NCBI GenBank assembly: GCA_946699065.1
Contig: CAMPDV010000509.1
Location: forward strand, 181,264 to 245,263
From: Loxodes magnus
Lineage: Eukaryota; Ciliophora; Karyorelictea; Loxodida; Loxodidae
Direction: 5' to 3'
DNA: 64,000 nucleotides
The notes beneath the pieces are model-generated. The model did no database searches, was not told where the DNA came from, and saw nothing but the letters and a program-made list of their open reading frames with translations. Both the position numbers and the translations under genes were made by a program. The first letter of the stretch is position 1; every line of letters starts with the position of its first letter. Below are positions 24,761 to 37,510 of this stretch, piece after piece.

Positions 24761-27059
24761 ATATGGAAATAGATTAAAAATGCTGATAAAGTTTCCTAGT
24801 TTTTACTCTAGGGAAGACCCCGCATGATTTGAAGAAACAAGTTATTATCAGTATTGATTTCTAGAGCTTTCTGCAAATAGCAAGCAGAATTGGGATTATA
24901 ATTGTAATAAGAACTTATAGACGCTTCATTCGAGCCATTTTTGTGTAAGATCAATTGAAAGCTGAAATTATTATTTGAGTCAAGGAAATTGCGAATAATT
25001 GATCGCTAGTATGAGTATTAAGAAAGCTGTCATGACTTTTGGAAATTTACTATATATAAGGTAAATGCTAAGTTTATAATTAGTCTACTTATAATAAGAG
25101 AGCAATAAAATAGCAATTATTTATTTAAGAAGGTCAACCCTTTTTTATCTCTTTTTTCAGCTCTGGTAGCTACTAATTTACCTCTTTTGCTTATTTTTTT
25201 ACTAAATCTTATTCTTTTATATCAATCGTTTTTACTAAATCTTATTCTTTTATATCAATCGTTTTTACTATCCCCAAATTATCATTTTTATTCCTACATT
25301 ATTAAACCATTTAGCTCTATCTTACTTGAATTAACTTTCAAAATGGTTCTTCATTTTCCAATCAGTGCCATATAGAATACTTTAATTACAATCTATATTC
25401 TCACCTCCGGTGTTACCTGTTATATCTAAATGGAATCTAATGTTCCTTAACAATTTGTAACTTGAGGTCAAGTCATAGATCTTTTCTATAGCAATGCTCC
25501 ATTTAGTCCCATTTAATAATCTTTTGGCATACTCATTTTTATATTCCTTCCTTCTCTATTCAAAGTACTTACCTTACTCTTCATTTTTAAGACATTAAGA
25601 TCACTAATTTTAATTATCTAAAAGTTTTCCCTATTAAGTATTCTAAGAACTTATCGTTATTCTTCATATCTCTAGCATTTGTCTTAATATATACCTGTAG
25701 ATCTTTATTTATGCACTTAAAAACCTTTTCTTTTTACTTCCTCAGCACTAAAAATTTAATTTAGCTTTATTTTTCTAAAGTTTCTTCGGTCCCACTTTAG
25801 GAAAGTTTATAAAGCTTTAGTCTCAATAAGTCTTAATCAATATCCTCTGTAATTCAAATTCAAAAGTTCTTTTAAATTTCGAGTCTACTGTTCTATAATA
25901 GTTCCAAGATCGATTTAGTCTATAATACTAAAGTTAATCCCAAGCATTTTTGATTCATGGTTGTAATTAATACTTAATTAAAGGATTATCTTTCCCAAGC
26001 TATTTATAGTTTCTTATACTCCAAAGTTTTTTCTCTTAATTCACTAATTTAGTTTCTTTCTATGCTTTAGGTTCAACTTAGTGATATTTTAGAGCCACGA
26101 ACTACTTTACTTCCATTCTCTTATCATACCGCCTCTCATAGTCTATTGAAGCTCTTTTAGTCCAAGATATTTTCCTTTCCTTCCACTTTACCAACTTTTA
26201 GTCTCTAATATTAGCTTAATTTAATGTAGGCAACTACTGCAAGACACTCCTTTACTTATAAAGGTCTTTTAATTAATTTATATTCTTTAAATTTAGATGA
26301 AAGAGACTAATTAAGACATAAGCTTAAAGCTAAGGATTAAGTTAATGGCCTTAATTTTGAAGTGACTTGAGAGATTTAAAAGTTTTGGTAGTTGGATGTG
26401 GATTAGAAAACTGATAATCATATAGATGAAAGAAAAGCAATTGCTAGCTGGTTTGCTAGTTGGCTGGTTTATAAAGAGTTAAACGCTTTAGTTAAATGAG
26501 TATCTCTAATCCAATGATACTAAAGAAGATAGAACAACAGGCTGTAACATAAGCAATATATTAGAAGATAGCTCTTCATAGATTTATATAAGAAGAGTGA
26601 AGTACTAAATGGTTTTGGATAAAAAAGGAAGAAAAGAGGAGATTGCGTTAAATATTATTTTGATTGAAGTAAACTAAATAAATGAAATCATTTAAATCAA
26701 GACATTAAACTAATAAATATGATATAGATATTTAGATACACTTATTATTATAATTATAAGTATTAAAAAAGGGAGGATTGCTAATATATTATCGAGGATA
26801 TTGCTATGAGATAAATCTAACATTTTGAGTTTATTTTGATTCTAATCTCTTTCACTTCTTTTCCTTCAATAAGAAAAGCAGGAATAATTTTAAATTCTGA
26901 TTTGCAAAACTCGCTTTCTACCTTCCTTTTTTGCTTAAGATAAGCAAACCTAATTCGACAAAAGAGATATTCTATAAACAAGATACTTGATTGAGTTCTA
27001 CTTTCTTTCTATGTGCTAATTATTTAATTATAGAATACTAAATAATCTAAGCTTTCTCA
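24761..27059. other. Unassigned 2.3 kb
   Basis: The minus strand at about 25140-26280 can be read as a Lys/Arg-rich protein in one frame, but no domain is recognised and openness has no weight here. An exact 33-bp tandem duplication lies inside (25201-25266). No RNA gene or recognisable mobile element was seen. Confidence 0.35.
25201..25266. repeat. Exact 33-bp tandem duplication
   Basis: The unit starting ACTAAATCTTATTC and ending ATCGTTTTT occurs twice without a mismatch (25201-25233, 25234-25266). Its length is a multiple of three, so it would be frame-neutral (11 codons) if coding. Perfect identity indicates a recent event. Confidence 0.95.
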
Positions 27060-27560
27060 ACTATTTCTTCTACCATTTCTCAAGATTAACTAAGTCCTTT
27101 TCATATCATAACTATATAGCATGGCTTCTCCATCCATACTTTTTCCACTATCTTTTTTTCTGGTTGTTTTTTCCATTTAATCAAAAGGAATTACTTTAAC
27201 ATGGAAATGCTTCTTCTTTATTTTTTTCCTCTTTTCAGTTTAATCTATTGAAATTTAATTGCCTAAATCTTCTGCTTATCGATTACGCAACTACCTTCCT
27301 TCTCTAATTTGAACTACTGATATTCCATATGATAAGACTACCATTATATTGACTTAGTTTATTTTCAATAACACTAAATCTTAGCAAAAATATGAGCCTA
27401 TTCTGTCTAAAATATTATTAGAACCATATAAACTTTCAAAATTACCATTCAATTTCATCTCCAAAACAAAATTGATACTAATCTCTTTTATAAATATGAC
27501 GATACTTTTTAGCTGACATGATCCTTTAGATGATATGCTTCACAGTCCTTCATTTAAATT
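27060..27560 (-). pseudogene. Decayed kelch remnant
   Basis: On the minus strand short motifs match the 3' end of the family in the right order: EEAFP...SFWLNG near 27200 (compare GEAFP...SFWYNG), KVWME, then AMLYSYDMK near 27120 (compare MLYYYDIN). They fall in different frames, so several indels separate them. No RING or B-box was found upstream up to 28950. It is probably the oldest relic of the family in the window. Confidence 0.4.
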
Positions 27561-29837
27561 CTCTTAGAATTTTATATTTCAATAATACAAAATTTCTATT
27601 ATCAAAGGCTTAGAACATACTCATTTTAATCGATTACTTAATTAATTCTTTTAGACTATTTTGCTTTTTTCATTTTTACTTTTGCTATTCTTATAGCTTT
27701 TTTATTAAAGCCTTCTATTAAAATAGGTAAAGTTTCAAATTTCAAATTTAGAGGAGCAGCCACTTTATATAGATTTAATTTGAGAAGATTGTACTTTTTA
27801 TTATGAGAGTAGATTGGACTAGAACATTAACTTTCATTTCATATTATAATTAAAATTAATCCCAAACATAGTTAACTCTTCGTTTCTTAATCCAGAACGA
27901 ATCTCTTTTTAGTTAGCAACTGAGCCAAATACTCCTACTTTTCTATTTTGTCTTTATTACTTAAATCCATATCTACTTTCCTCAGATACATACTTTTAAC
28001 TATCTAACTAGCTTCTTTAGTTTATTTATATAATCATAGTGTAATTTATTTTTACAAGAGTATTCATTATATAATAAGGATTTATTGTACTTAATATAGA
28101 TTAAGTTTTTAAACCATACTCTATAGTTTAGTTTTAATAATCTTTGAATGGTTTCTTTTAGATATTATTACTAACATTCACTTTAATTTAGTCTTTTTGG
28201 GTTATGAAAAATTGGTCTCTTTATTATCTTCAGTATTATGAAGTTGCTATTAGCTGAGTTTATATATTTCTAATAGTATTAAGTTTGCTTTTTCTAAGCT
28301 TTTAGCTCAGTTTCGTTTTTATCTTATCTAAATTTTAGTACTTAAGCTATTTATGATCTAGTCTAGAAATGCTTTTCATATAGCTACTATTGATTATAGT
28401 ACCTTTATTGGTCTAAAGTTTTAGATTCATAGCCTCTATTAATTTTAAATTTAACGACTTAAGTTAAATTTTTTTTGGCGCCATACTATTTTAACTACCA
28501 CAAGCATAATCATATTTTGTATCTTACATTAAAGCAACTTTTTCCTAGCTTTAGTTTAAATTTTAGTTAAACCTCTTACTAATAAGGTTTGCTTCTGTTA
28601 TCTTTTGAACTTTGTGCTTATTGTTTTACTGAAGTATCTAGTTTTATACTAACGATATAAACTGACTGTTAAATCAATTTCTCTTATACTCTAAACTGAA
28701 ATCTAGTCTACTAATGTTTTACTATGATAGAGACTGACAGAAACAAGTGCCTTATAGATACTTCTTTTTACTTTTTCCATTCTTTGGTTCTAGATTCTTA
28801 CAGTTTAAAGAGCCAGAAGCGAGAAATTTCTTTACTCAACTCTCTTAGTTCTAGCATTGAAGGCAATCAGTTGATAATACCTAAATCTACTTCCTTATTT
28901 CATATTCTATTGTGGCTAGCTATCCCATTATTTCTGCTTTGACACTCTGAAACTAAGGTGAAATATATAACCCAGCTCTTCGTTTTGCTCACTTTTCAAT
29001 AGATGCAGAAGGTATTAACTTGGCTCTTCAGCTACTGGAGAAGCTTTTAGTTTTTTAAGTATTACGAAGCATTGAAAAGGTACAAGAATGAGTTAAATGA
29101 AAAGTGGTTAATTCTTAGTCATATGACTAGGTTAAGATATAGAGGCTTACAATTTAACTTACCATTGAATATCCTAAATTTTTAAAAGAAAGAACTGAAA
29201 ATAAGAAAAAGGAAAGTTAATTGTAAGAGTACAGAGTCAAAATTTAAGGATCTAGAAGCAAGATTATCAGAAGATCTTGATTAAGATAATGATTAAAGAT
29301 AGACTAGCACCAGAAGAAGAACTAAAGGGATTTGAGTATGCAATTAGTTGATCTTTAGGAGAAGGATTTAAAGAAAATGCCAGAAAATTAAAAAGAGAGA
29401 CCGAGTTTGATAAGAACAGGACTTGAATAGCATTTATAACCTAAATAAAAGGAAGATAATGGGTAAGTTGATAAATAATATCAATTATGTTCTATTAGAT
29501 TAAATTACTCAGAACTAGATGGCGTGACACAAATTATGGGATTTAGTCAGGAAAATAAGTATAGAGTATGAAAAGATTAAAGAGGAAGAGGAATAAATAG
29601 TTTTGAAGTAGATAACTTATGGATAGTTCTAAAAATCTATAAAAAGTATGAGCTATAGTTAGAAATTTAAACCTTCAGGAACATAAGACGGATAGAATAA
29701 AGTGCTAGTATAAAAGATATTAGATATGCAAAACTTTTAGCTAAAAGCACTTATAAGAATCTAAGTAACCCCTATTTGAAAATGACCAGCATATAGAGCA
29801 GCATTAAAAGATAAAGATTACCTATTATAAAGATAGT
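27561..29837. other. Unassigned 2.3 kb upstream of the inverted repeat
   Basis: No zinc finger, kelch or RNA motif was recognised. The plus strand around 29000-29300 can be read as a basic helical protein, but adjacent frames are open as well. The stretch ends where similarity to the other inverted-repeat arm begins. Confidence 0.35.
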
Positions 29838-29951
29838 TTCTAGCACTTTAAAGATAAGTTCATAAGCATAGCAGATTGTAAAGTATTAACTAATTTTTTA
29901 CTGACTTTAATAAATAATTTTAAATAGATTGAAAGTTAAGTTTATTTGAAA

Positions 29952-32138
29952 ATGTCAGCTGCTTAGTGTGAAAGATGTAAGGAAAATTTTGATGATAATG
30001 AAAGGAAGCCAACAATACTAGAATGTCAGTGCATAGTATGCTAAAACTGTTTAAAGACTACATTAGAATCAGAAAAGATACTATTTTGCTCTATTCACAA
30101 TAAAGTTACTACAAAATCAATTGAAGAGCTTGACGTTGCAGATTTCTAAAACTGTCCACAGGTAAAGGCAGTATAAGATATAAAAGAGAGTGAAAAAGGT
30201 TAGTAAGAAGAGGAATCTAAATCTAATCTGAAGGCATGCTAAATTCATAACCTTGCATACACATTAAAATGTGTATAGGATAAATAACTGCTATGTGTCT
30301 CTTGTGTAATAGCAACACATAATAGAGATCATTGAGTATTAACAATAGAAGAGTATATAAAATAAATGTAGGCAGAAATAAAACCCTAGCTAGTATTGCT
30401 ATTTTAAAAAATGTAACTGCATCTAAAAAGAAAGCAATGCAGATAAACTTAAAAGGAACTAAACTTTTAAATGATTAACTTGAGAAATATGATAATATAA
30501 TCATAAGAAGATATCATCCAAAACTTAGTTGAGATCCTCTAAAGCAAATTAAACAAAAGCTTAACTTAAAAATATAGTTCATAGCAACAAGCTACATCAC
30601 ACATGCTATCAGTTATAGATTTATAAAGGTAGTTTGATGAAGTTAGTAGATTAGAAGAAACAACTATAGAAAAATGTGAGGCTAAGATCTAAAAAATATT
30701 AGAATTAGAATAGAAATTTAAAAGTCTACAACATTTGAACTAATAAATAGATAAGGAAGACCCTCATTAAAATTTCTAAGATTTACTACTTTAAGAACTT
30801 TATGAAAGTGAGTTTTTCATGAAGTAAAGGGAGCAGTTAGTTATATAAAATAAAGAAAAAGAAGAGTAGCAATAGTAACTAAGTAAGAAAACTAAAGAGT
30901 AAAATGAAAATATACTAAACTTATAAAAGTAGCTAGAAGAAAAAAATAATAGAAATGCTTAAATTGAGAAAGAAAAATAACAATAAAACCAAATTATTTA
31001 AGAACTTACTTCAGAACTATAGAATCTGTAGGCATAAAATTAATATCTAAATTAATAAAATTAGAACACTTAAAAATAGAATGCTAGTTTAGAATAGAAA
31101 ATATAAGAAAAGACATAACGAATTATTTAGTTAGAAGAAATAAATTTAAACTTAACAGAAAAAGTTAATATTCTTAGCCAATTTTAAGAGTAAATGAATT
31201 AAGCTAAATAGCAGTTTTAGTAGTTAAAAAGTTATCTGACTTGGAATATTTGGAACGAAGAACTGAAAAATGTAATTAAAAAAGAAAATTTACTAAATTC
31301 TAATAATGAAACTATATCTTAGCATTTTACTAGCTATATTAGAATAAAGTGAAATTCTAATATTTTATAATCAGTCAATATTTCTGCTAAACAATTAACT
31401 TAAACATAAGTTACTGTTCCTAATTTATAAGCTATATTCGAAAACGAAACATCAGTTTATTAAACAAAATAAGATCAACTAATTATGGTAGGAGGTAAGA
31501 GCTAAAATACACATTAAAACAATATCTTAAAAATATAAAATAACCAAATAGAAAGTTAGTCTAATTTAAAATTTCCTAGAAGGGAAACTTCTTTAGCCTT
31601 TGATAATAAATCCCTTATTTATATTATAGGAGGACGTGATGCATCATATAATTCTACAAATGCTTGTGAAGCTTATGATATTGATAAAAATAAGAGTAAT
31701 GAAATAGCTTAACATCATTATAAAGGTGAGGGTCATGGAACTTGCTATGCATATGATGTAATATTTACATTTGGTGGATGGTATGGAGAAAGTAAAGATT
31801 GAATATATTTTGATGATATAATTAGAAATAAATGAAAATATTTTGATTCAATTAAATTACCTAAGCCATCCTCTTATTTGTCAGCAATATATGCTTAAGA
31901 AATGGAATAAATATACATTATTGGTAAAAGATTAGGATTAACTTTGACATTTGATTGAAAGAGAATAACAGAGAATGGAAGTGTATATCCTGGCTCCGAT
32001 AATTTTTTTTGATTTAATGGAATATATGAGAAAAATAAGATTTGAATGTATAGTACAAATTAAAATGAATAAGACTAAGTATATTATTATGATGTTAAAT
32101 AGTAGACAAATAGAACATGGATAAAAGGTAATGTATGA
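29952..32138 (+). CDS. TRIM-like RING/B-box/coiled-coil/kelch protein, 728 aa, intact
   Basis: It has one uninterrupted frame of 729 codons from ATG 29952 to TGA 32136-32138. RING ligands are C6, C9, C25, C27, C30, C33, C46 and H49. B-box 2 ligands are C96, H99, C107, D110, C115, C118, H123 and H127, matching the B-box spacing. A Gln-rich coiled coil spans about 130-430. Kelch-like blades run from about residue 505 (MVGGK, IYIIGGR, FTFGGW, FFWFNGIY). Seven internal TGA codons fall at conserved Trp positions such as FDWK and KIWMYS. It is probably a ubiquitin-ligase-type scaffold; substrate and location are unknown. Its inverted twin is at 46418-48604 with exactly the same length. The stop is inferred from alignment: every family member has TGA a few codons after the last conserved Trp. 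Confidence 0.9.
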
Positions 32139-34520
32139 GCTATATTATAAATATATATTTCAACATTAATTTAATTTCTTTTGCTATATTAAATAAGATA
32201 TCTATCTAAATTCTATGCTTCTGCTATCATTTTTTCAAATCTTTTTTAACTAAACTTGTTATTCCTTATTATTACTTAGCCGATACTTGGCTTCATATTA
32301 TCAAGATAAACTAAAGAATATCATTTTCTATAGAGTAATCATAAATAAAGAGGATATAATAGCTAATTTATATTATAAGAACAGATTTATATGAATAAGC
32401 AAACACTTGGAATTAAAAGTTAAAAGAACCTTTTCAAAGGAAAACTCTAAAGCAACATGCTGGCGTCAACTACATAATTAGTTACTGGCCAAATACTAAA
32501 TGATTATTGTGTGTTTCCTGGAATAACCTATTTGTTATATAGCAAGCAGCATAATTAGGAGAAAAATTTCTAATAGCAAAATAGTCATTTTCCTATAATC
32601 TTCAGTAGAAACTCAATTTATCACACCTAAACGTTAGTTATAGTATATTTATATCTGAGGAGGAAATTTTGAGGAATTTGATCATACTTTAATCTGCAAA
32701 TATTATTCAGGACTTTGAAAATAATATTATTGGAAAATGAAAGGATAAGAAGAGTTTAATTCTATATGACAAATTAAACTCCACTCTTTATTAGTCTTGA
32801 ACAATCTAAGCATTGTATCAAAACTCCATTGATTTAAATAGCTTCCAGTCCAAAGTATATGTTAACTCTCATTCAAAGCTGATATAATGATATAACCTTT
32901 TTTCTTTGCTCATTAAACATTATTTAATGCTTACTTTCCTCCTACATAACTTAATTTATATTCATGATATTATTACATCAATCACTTCCTTCTTTCTCCA
33001 ATACTCTATCACAAAATCAACATCTATCTTAAAATTTCAAATTAATGGATCAAATTTATTAAACATAGTGACTAGTAAAGTCCTTATATCTAAGATATAA
33101 CTATATCGTATTTAATCCTTATCTTTATTCATCTTTTAATGACTCTGTAATCAGATTTTAGTTACAACTAACGATTTCATCGCTTTTATCAGAGACTATT
33201 TATTTCCTGTCTTTGTGCTTCTATTGAAATACCTTTAAATCTTTACTTCAATATTCCTTTCGTCAAATTTGGAGGAATTTAACTTTATTTTATATGTAGT
33301 CATCTGTTTTATCTCTTACTATCATTTCTAGTTTAGGGTATTGAAAATAAAAGGATGGAAAGTAAATCTGAAATAAGGATAAAAAGCAAAACTTTTTGAT
33401 TAAGCAGTTAGATTCCCAAAATAATTTGAAAGTGACAAGAACTAGCATAATATTGATAACTAATGCTGATATAGAGCGCATTCTTGAAGGATAACCCTTG
33501 AGTAACTTTAGACTTAAATTTTGTATCTACTAGGACTGAGCAAGAAATTAGTAATTAAGATATATGACACTTCGAAATTTCGAGATTTAGATTGATCTAA
33601 TGGCTATATAGTTTTTGTGTTTCTGGGTGATATTTTCTCGATTCTAAACTATCATTTTACTTGAGGAAATCAAAAGAAATATTGTTGAGAACTTATTAGC
33701 TACCTAAATAATCCTCTTCTTATGGTAACTTAATTTACTTATAATTTCTTTAGAAATCAAATTAAATCTTTTTTAAGTAAACAGTTTGAAAAATATTTTC
33801 TTTCGAAAGTTGTAAAATGTCTTTGTCATAATTTCTAGATTCTATTCTTTATAGTCTTGCTAATTCCATGTTCTTATATAGTAAATCCAGCAAGTTGCTC
33901 AGTTTCCAGTTCGTTTATTATGCTCATTCTCGCATAAAGCTGATTTATGAACCATTAATCTTTGATAAATTAGCTCTGCTTAGTGCTTAGCCTCCTCTTA
34001 GAATAATAAGCATGTCACTACTTTAGTTACTAACTCATAATTTTCTTTTCTCTTTTACGGTTGATTTTATAGGATCTTCAACAAAATAAGATCTTATTAA
34101 ATATTATAAAATATCAAGTTAAAGGCACCGAATTTATAAATCGTCAAGAGAGTATAGAACTCTCTCGAGCTGAGGGTATTTTACCAGCTTTATGATTGTA
34201 GTTTATTTTTCTTCTATCTACTAGCTATTTGAGTCTATAAATCTAGAACTTTTTCTCAAGTCTTTTTCCTTTCATTAGCAGCATTTCTTTTAGTTTGCTA
34301 TTTCTTTATCTTAAGACTTTTTTAGCTACTGATTGCGATATAGCCCATTAATTAATCTTTTCTAATAACTCTAAATAAATGGATCTATATGATTAGGGCA
34401 TCATGTTAAAAGTACCTCTCAAGAGCTTTTGATTATCCTTCATACCTTTAAAATTATCTTTCTATTAGATTTGACTATTTACTATATATGAGTGTTGGTC
34501 TCTACTAAAGTTAGATATAA
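32139..34520. other. Downstream part of inverted-repeat arm, no recognised gene
   Basis: It is shared with 43210-46417. An 8-bp length difference between arms near 33320 argues against conserved coding there. A stretch near 32480-32600 reads as VFPGITYLL in one plus-strand frame, faintly like a polyketide-synthase dehydratase motif, but without supporting context. Small standard-code ORFs here are not taken as genes. Confidence 0.4.
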
Positions 34521-35004
34521 CCTAGTTTTCTCTTTTTTACTATCCTTCGAATACTAAGGAACGGCAGATAACATTAGTAAGAAAGGCTAATTTTTATTAA
34601 TATCAAAAGAGTTAAAATTAAGTTAGTCAGATTAAAAGAGAAGCATATTGATACATCTTTAAAGAGTCTACTAAATAAGATCTAAGCTAAGAACAAGTGC
34701 TAAGTAGTTTCAGTATTAAGAGTTTCATCTAAAAATCTAACAGTTGTTGCTATTGTAATATTATAATTCTAAAGCTTAAGATTCTATTTTGAATAAAGAT
34801 AAATATAGGCAAACTTTAATATTAATTACTAGAAAGAATTGCAAAAGTTGTACACAGAAAATAAGGAGTTCCATAACTAAGTATAGGAACTAAATTAAAA
34901 AATTAAGAAATACTATCGGATAATGTGAAGATTCAGCAAGACAATAACTTATTAAAAAAGAAAATAAACAGTAAACCTGAATCTTCAGAAGTGAATATGC
35001 TAAA
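34521..35004. other. Spacer, nothing recognised
   Basis: AT-rich sequence between the left inverted-repeat arm and the duplicated block starting at about 35005. No motif or similarity to other parts of the window was noticed. Confidence 0.4.
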
Positions 35005-37510
35005 TATAGCTAACTAGTTAGATTAAATAGTTATTTAAAATAAGATTATATTGTAGATATGCCTAATAAAGACTTTAACACTCTAAAATTTTAACTTTAT
35101 ATAACTAAACTAAGAAAGTAATTTTAGCTTAAATATCTTTAATTATTATAAGTTTATACTTAAGTAGCACTGATTTATAACTACTTGTATATTTAATATT
35201 TTTAGTGTTACTAATAATTGTACTTATCCTCAATTTTAATTATTTATCTTATCTTTAATATTCTTTATACCTTCCTTTAAAAAGATTTCCAAATAATATC
35301 TTTTCGTTAGATATAAATAATTATAAGATAGACAGGTTATAATGGTAAGCACCATATCTACAACAGATATCTGAGATTTCTTTTTTGACATCTAGAGTTT
35401 TATAAGATAGTTAAGATTATCTTTAATCATGCAAATACTTATCAGCACTTTCTAGTCTAAACCTTACTTTGTTCATCCTTTTTAAAGGGTATATAATAAG
35501 ATTCTCTTTTGCTCTAACTAGCTTAAATATAACTCTTTTGTAATTTATAAACAACCTTAAATCTATTTTATCTACCATTCTAGAGTATTAAAATAATAGT
35601 AAAAGAAGAGAAATCTAGCTTAGTATGTTGGGAACTTGGATAAGTATGAATAAATATCATCAAGTAACTGGGCAAGGTGTAAAACAAGTCAGGTTTAGAA
35701 ATAGTCTAATTATCTGTAAAGATACAAAAGAAAAGGCTTAAATCCCACTGAAAGAAAAGATATAATCACCACTGTAGAATTTCAATCATTGCTGGCATCT
35801 AAAGTCTGTATAAAGAGGAAGTTAGCTAAGAAATAGGGTAAAACTTAATAGATAATGCACTATAGTAACGCTTTTAGATGAAAGAAATGCGCTGGTTTCG
35901 ATGTTCAATAAGTTTGATATCTGTTGCTTGTAATTTAAAGAACTTAACTGGAATTTATTACGTTGTAATTTCTATGAAGATCGAGTAATCTGTAACAACT
36001 TAGAGAAAAGGAAGTTTAAAATAAAAGCAATGGAGCTGAGTAATTCGAGGAATTTTGCAAAATAGAATAAAAGAAGACTGAAACTAAACTACATGTGAAT
36101 AAATGTTCTTCTTTCCTTAAGAGTGTCTTTACTTGTATTATAGCGCTTAAATTTATGCAATAAATATTCTATTGCATTGCTGAAATTATTAAATACAGCT
36201 TATAGGGAATATACTAATATAGTTACAGCCATGTTATTAATAGTTTAGAATCTGTTTAGATAACAAAGGTGATACATATAGAGAAGTTATATTAGGGTTA
36301 AGAAAAAGTTGTGAGAAAAGATAAATAGATATACTAGCTAGTACCAAATGTTTGTAGATCCTTAGTATTCAAATAATTTTTACATATCGGCATATTATGA
36401 TGCTCTTTAATTACTCTTTCTTTGATATAAACATCAGTCTGCCCGCCGTTTGTTACTAATGATTACTAGATTATTAAATAAAAATAATTGAAATTGTATT
36501 CTCTATTATAACCAACTAGCTAGATTACTATCTGTTTAGATATATTATGCTGTATTTAAAGATATGACTATTAAAAGTGTTAATGTTTGAATTAATTTAC
36601 TTTATATAGTTAAATTAAGAAAGCAACTTAAACTTAAGAATAATTAATTACTATTAGTTAGTACTTAAATTAAATTAGTACCTACTTTATAATTACTAGT
36701 ACCTTTAATACTTCTATAGTTATTTCTACATTAATACTATCATCTTTATTTACCTTAATTGGCCTCAAAAGATTTATTCTATTCTTTAAAATGTTTTTCT
36801 AGTTGCATCCTTTCATTAAGTTTAAGTAAATATAAGATAGACAGCTTTAAAAAAAATAGCTGTACTACAATGAATGTTAGAGTTTTCTTATTTAGCATCT
36901 AGAGTATTTTAATTATTTAGGATTTTCTTTATATTTATAAGACTAAAGCTAATAGTACTGACAAAGTAAGATAAATCATTAAAATCCTCATTCATTTATA
37001 ATCTTTCAATCAGTAAAATTCAAATCTCTAATGAAGTGTAAATATAATATACTTGACTTGTAAAAGAATTTCAAGCTTTAAAAAGAACGAAGCTATTTTA
37101 CTAGTAATGATTTTTAGTTTTTCAGATATGTATCCAAAATCATGCAACTACAAAACTGTTGCTATAGTATAATCCTTGATTTGGTATAATTTTTTTGAAA
37201 GGGATATAATATCTTTTCTACTAGCTAACTAATTTAAACTTTCTTTCATAAAAATCACTTCTTCCATCTAATTTTATCTACCAATCTTTAGCACCCAAAA
37301 GTTAATAAAAAAGTAAGCTTAGTTAAGAATATGGAAAATTAAGGCTGCATTTCGATTAATATCTTAAAGTTGAAGTCAGATTTAATTAGCACTTCGTATA
37401 AGAGAGAAAAACTACAGTTTAAGATATTAATAAGTTGATGTCTTTGGTACGAAAATTTATGAACTAAAAAGAATTTTATTTTACATAGATATTCATTTTA
37501 AGGAACATCA
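35005..37510 (+). repeat. Direct duplication, left copy (mate 51605-53775), with two related halves
   Basis: 35005-35810 matches 51605-52670, and 36440-37510 matches 52700-53775, in the same orientation with few differences. The two halves are themselves distant relatives (shared CATCTAGAGT and ATAAGATAGACAG contexts). This copy lacks 246 bp present at 52034-52279, and it contains about 625 bp (35815-36440) missing from the mate. On the minus strand both halves share a peptide-like YYIPFKK in the same relative place, so an old coding origin is possible. Confidence 0.8.

Larger units (their letters stand above)
29838..34520 (+). repeat. Large inverted repeat, left arm
   Basis: The stretch is the reverse complement of 43210-48705 with high identity over about 4.7 kb. 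It includes a complete TRIM-kelch gene and about 2.4 kb downstream. The arms are separated by about 8.7 kb. Local differences include an 8-bp indel near 33320 and an 821-bp extra segment in the right arm. End points are where I stop seeing similarity, accurate to about 20 bp. Confidence 0.9.

Noticed and set aside
32480-32600. VFPGITYLL-like reading resembling a polyketide-synthase dehydratase motif (also in the right arm near 45200)
   Set aside because: Only nine residues match, the catalytic His context is missing, and no ketosynthase, acyltransferase or ketoreductase motif lies around it.
32906-33100. Standard-code ORF also found in the other arm (44636-44848)
   Set aside because: It is shared only because the arms are near-identical. 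No motif was found, and the arms differ nearby by an 8-bp indel.
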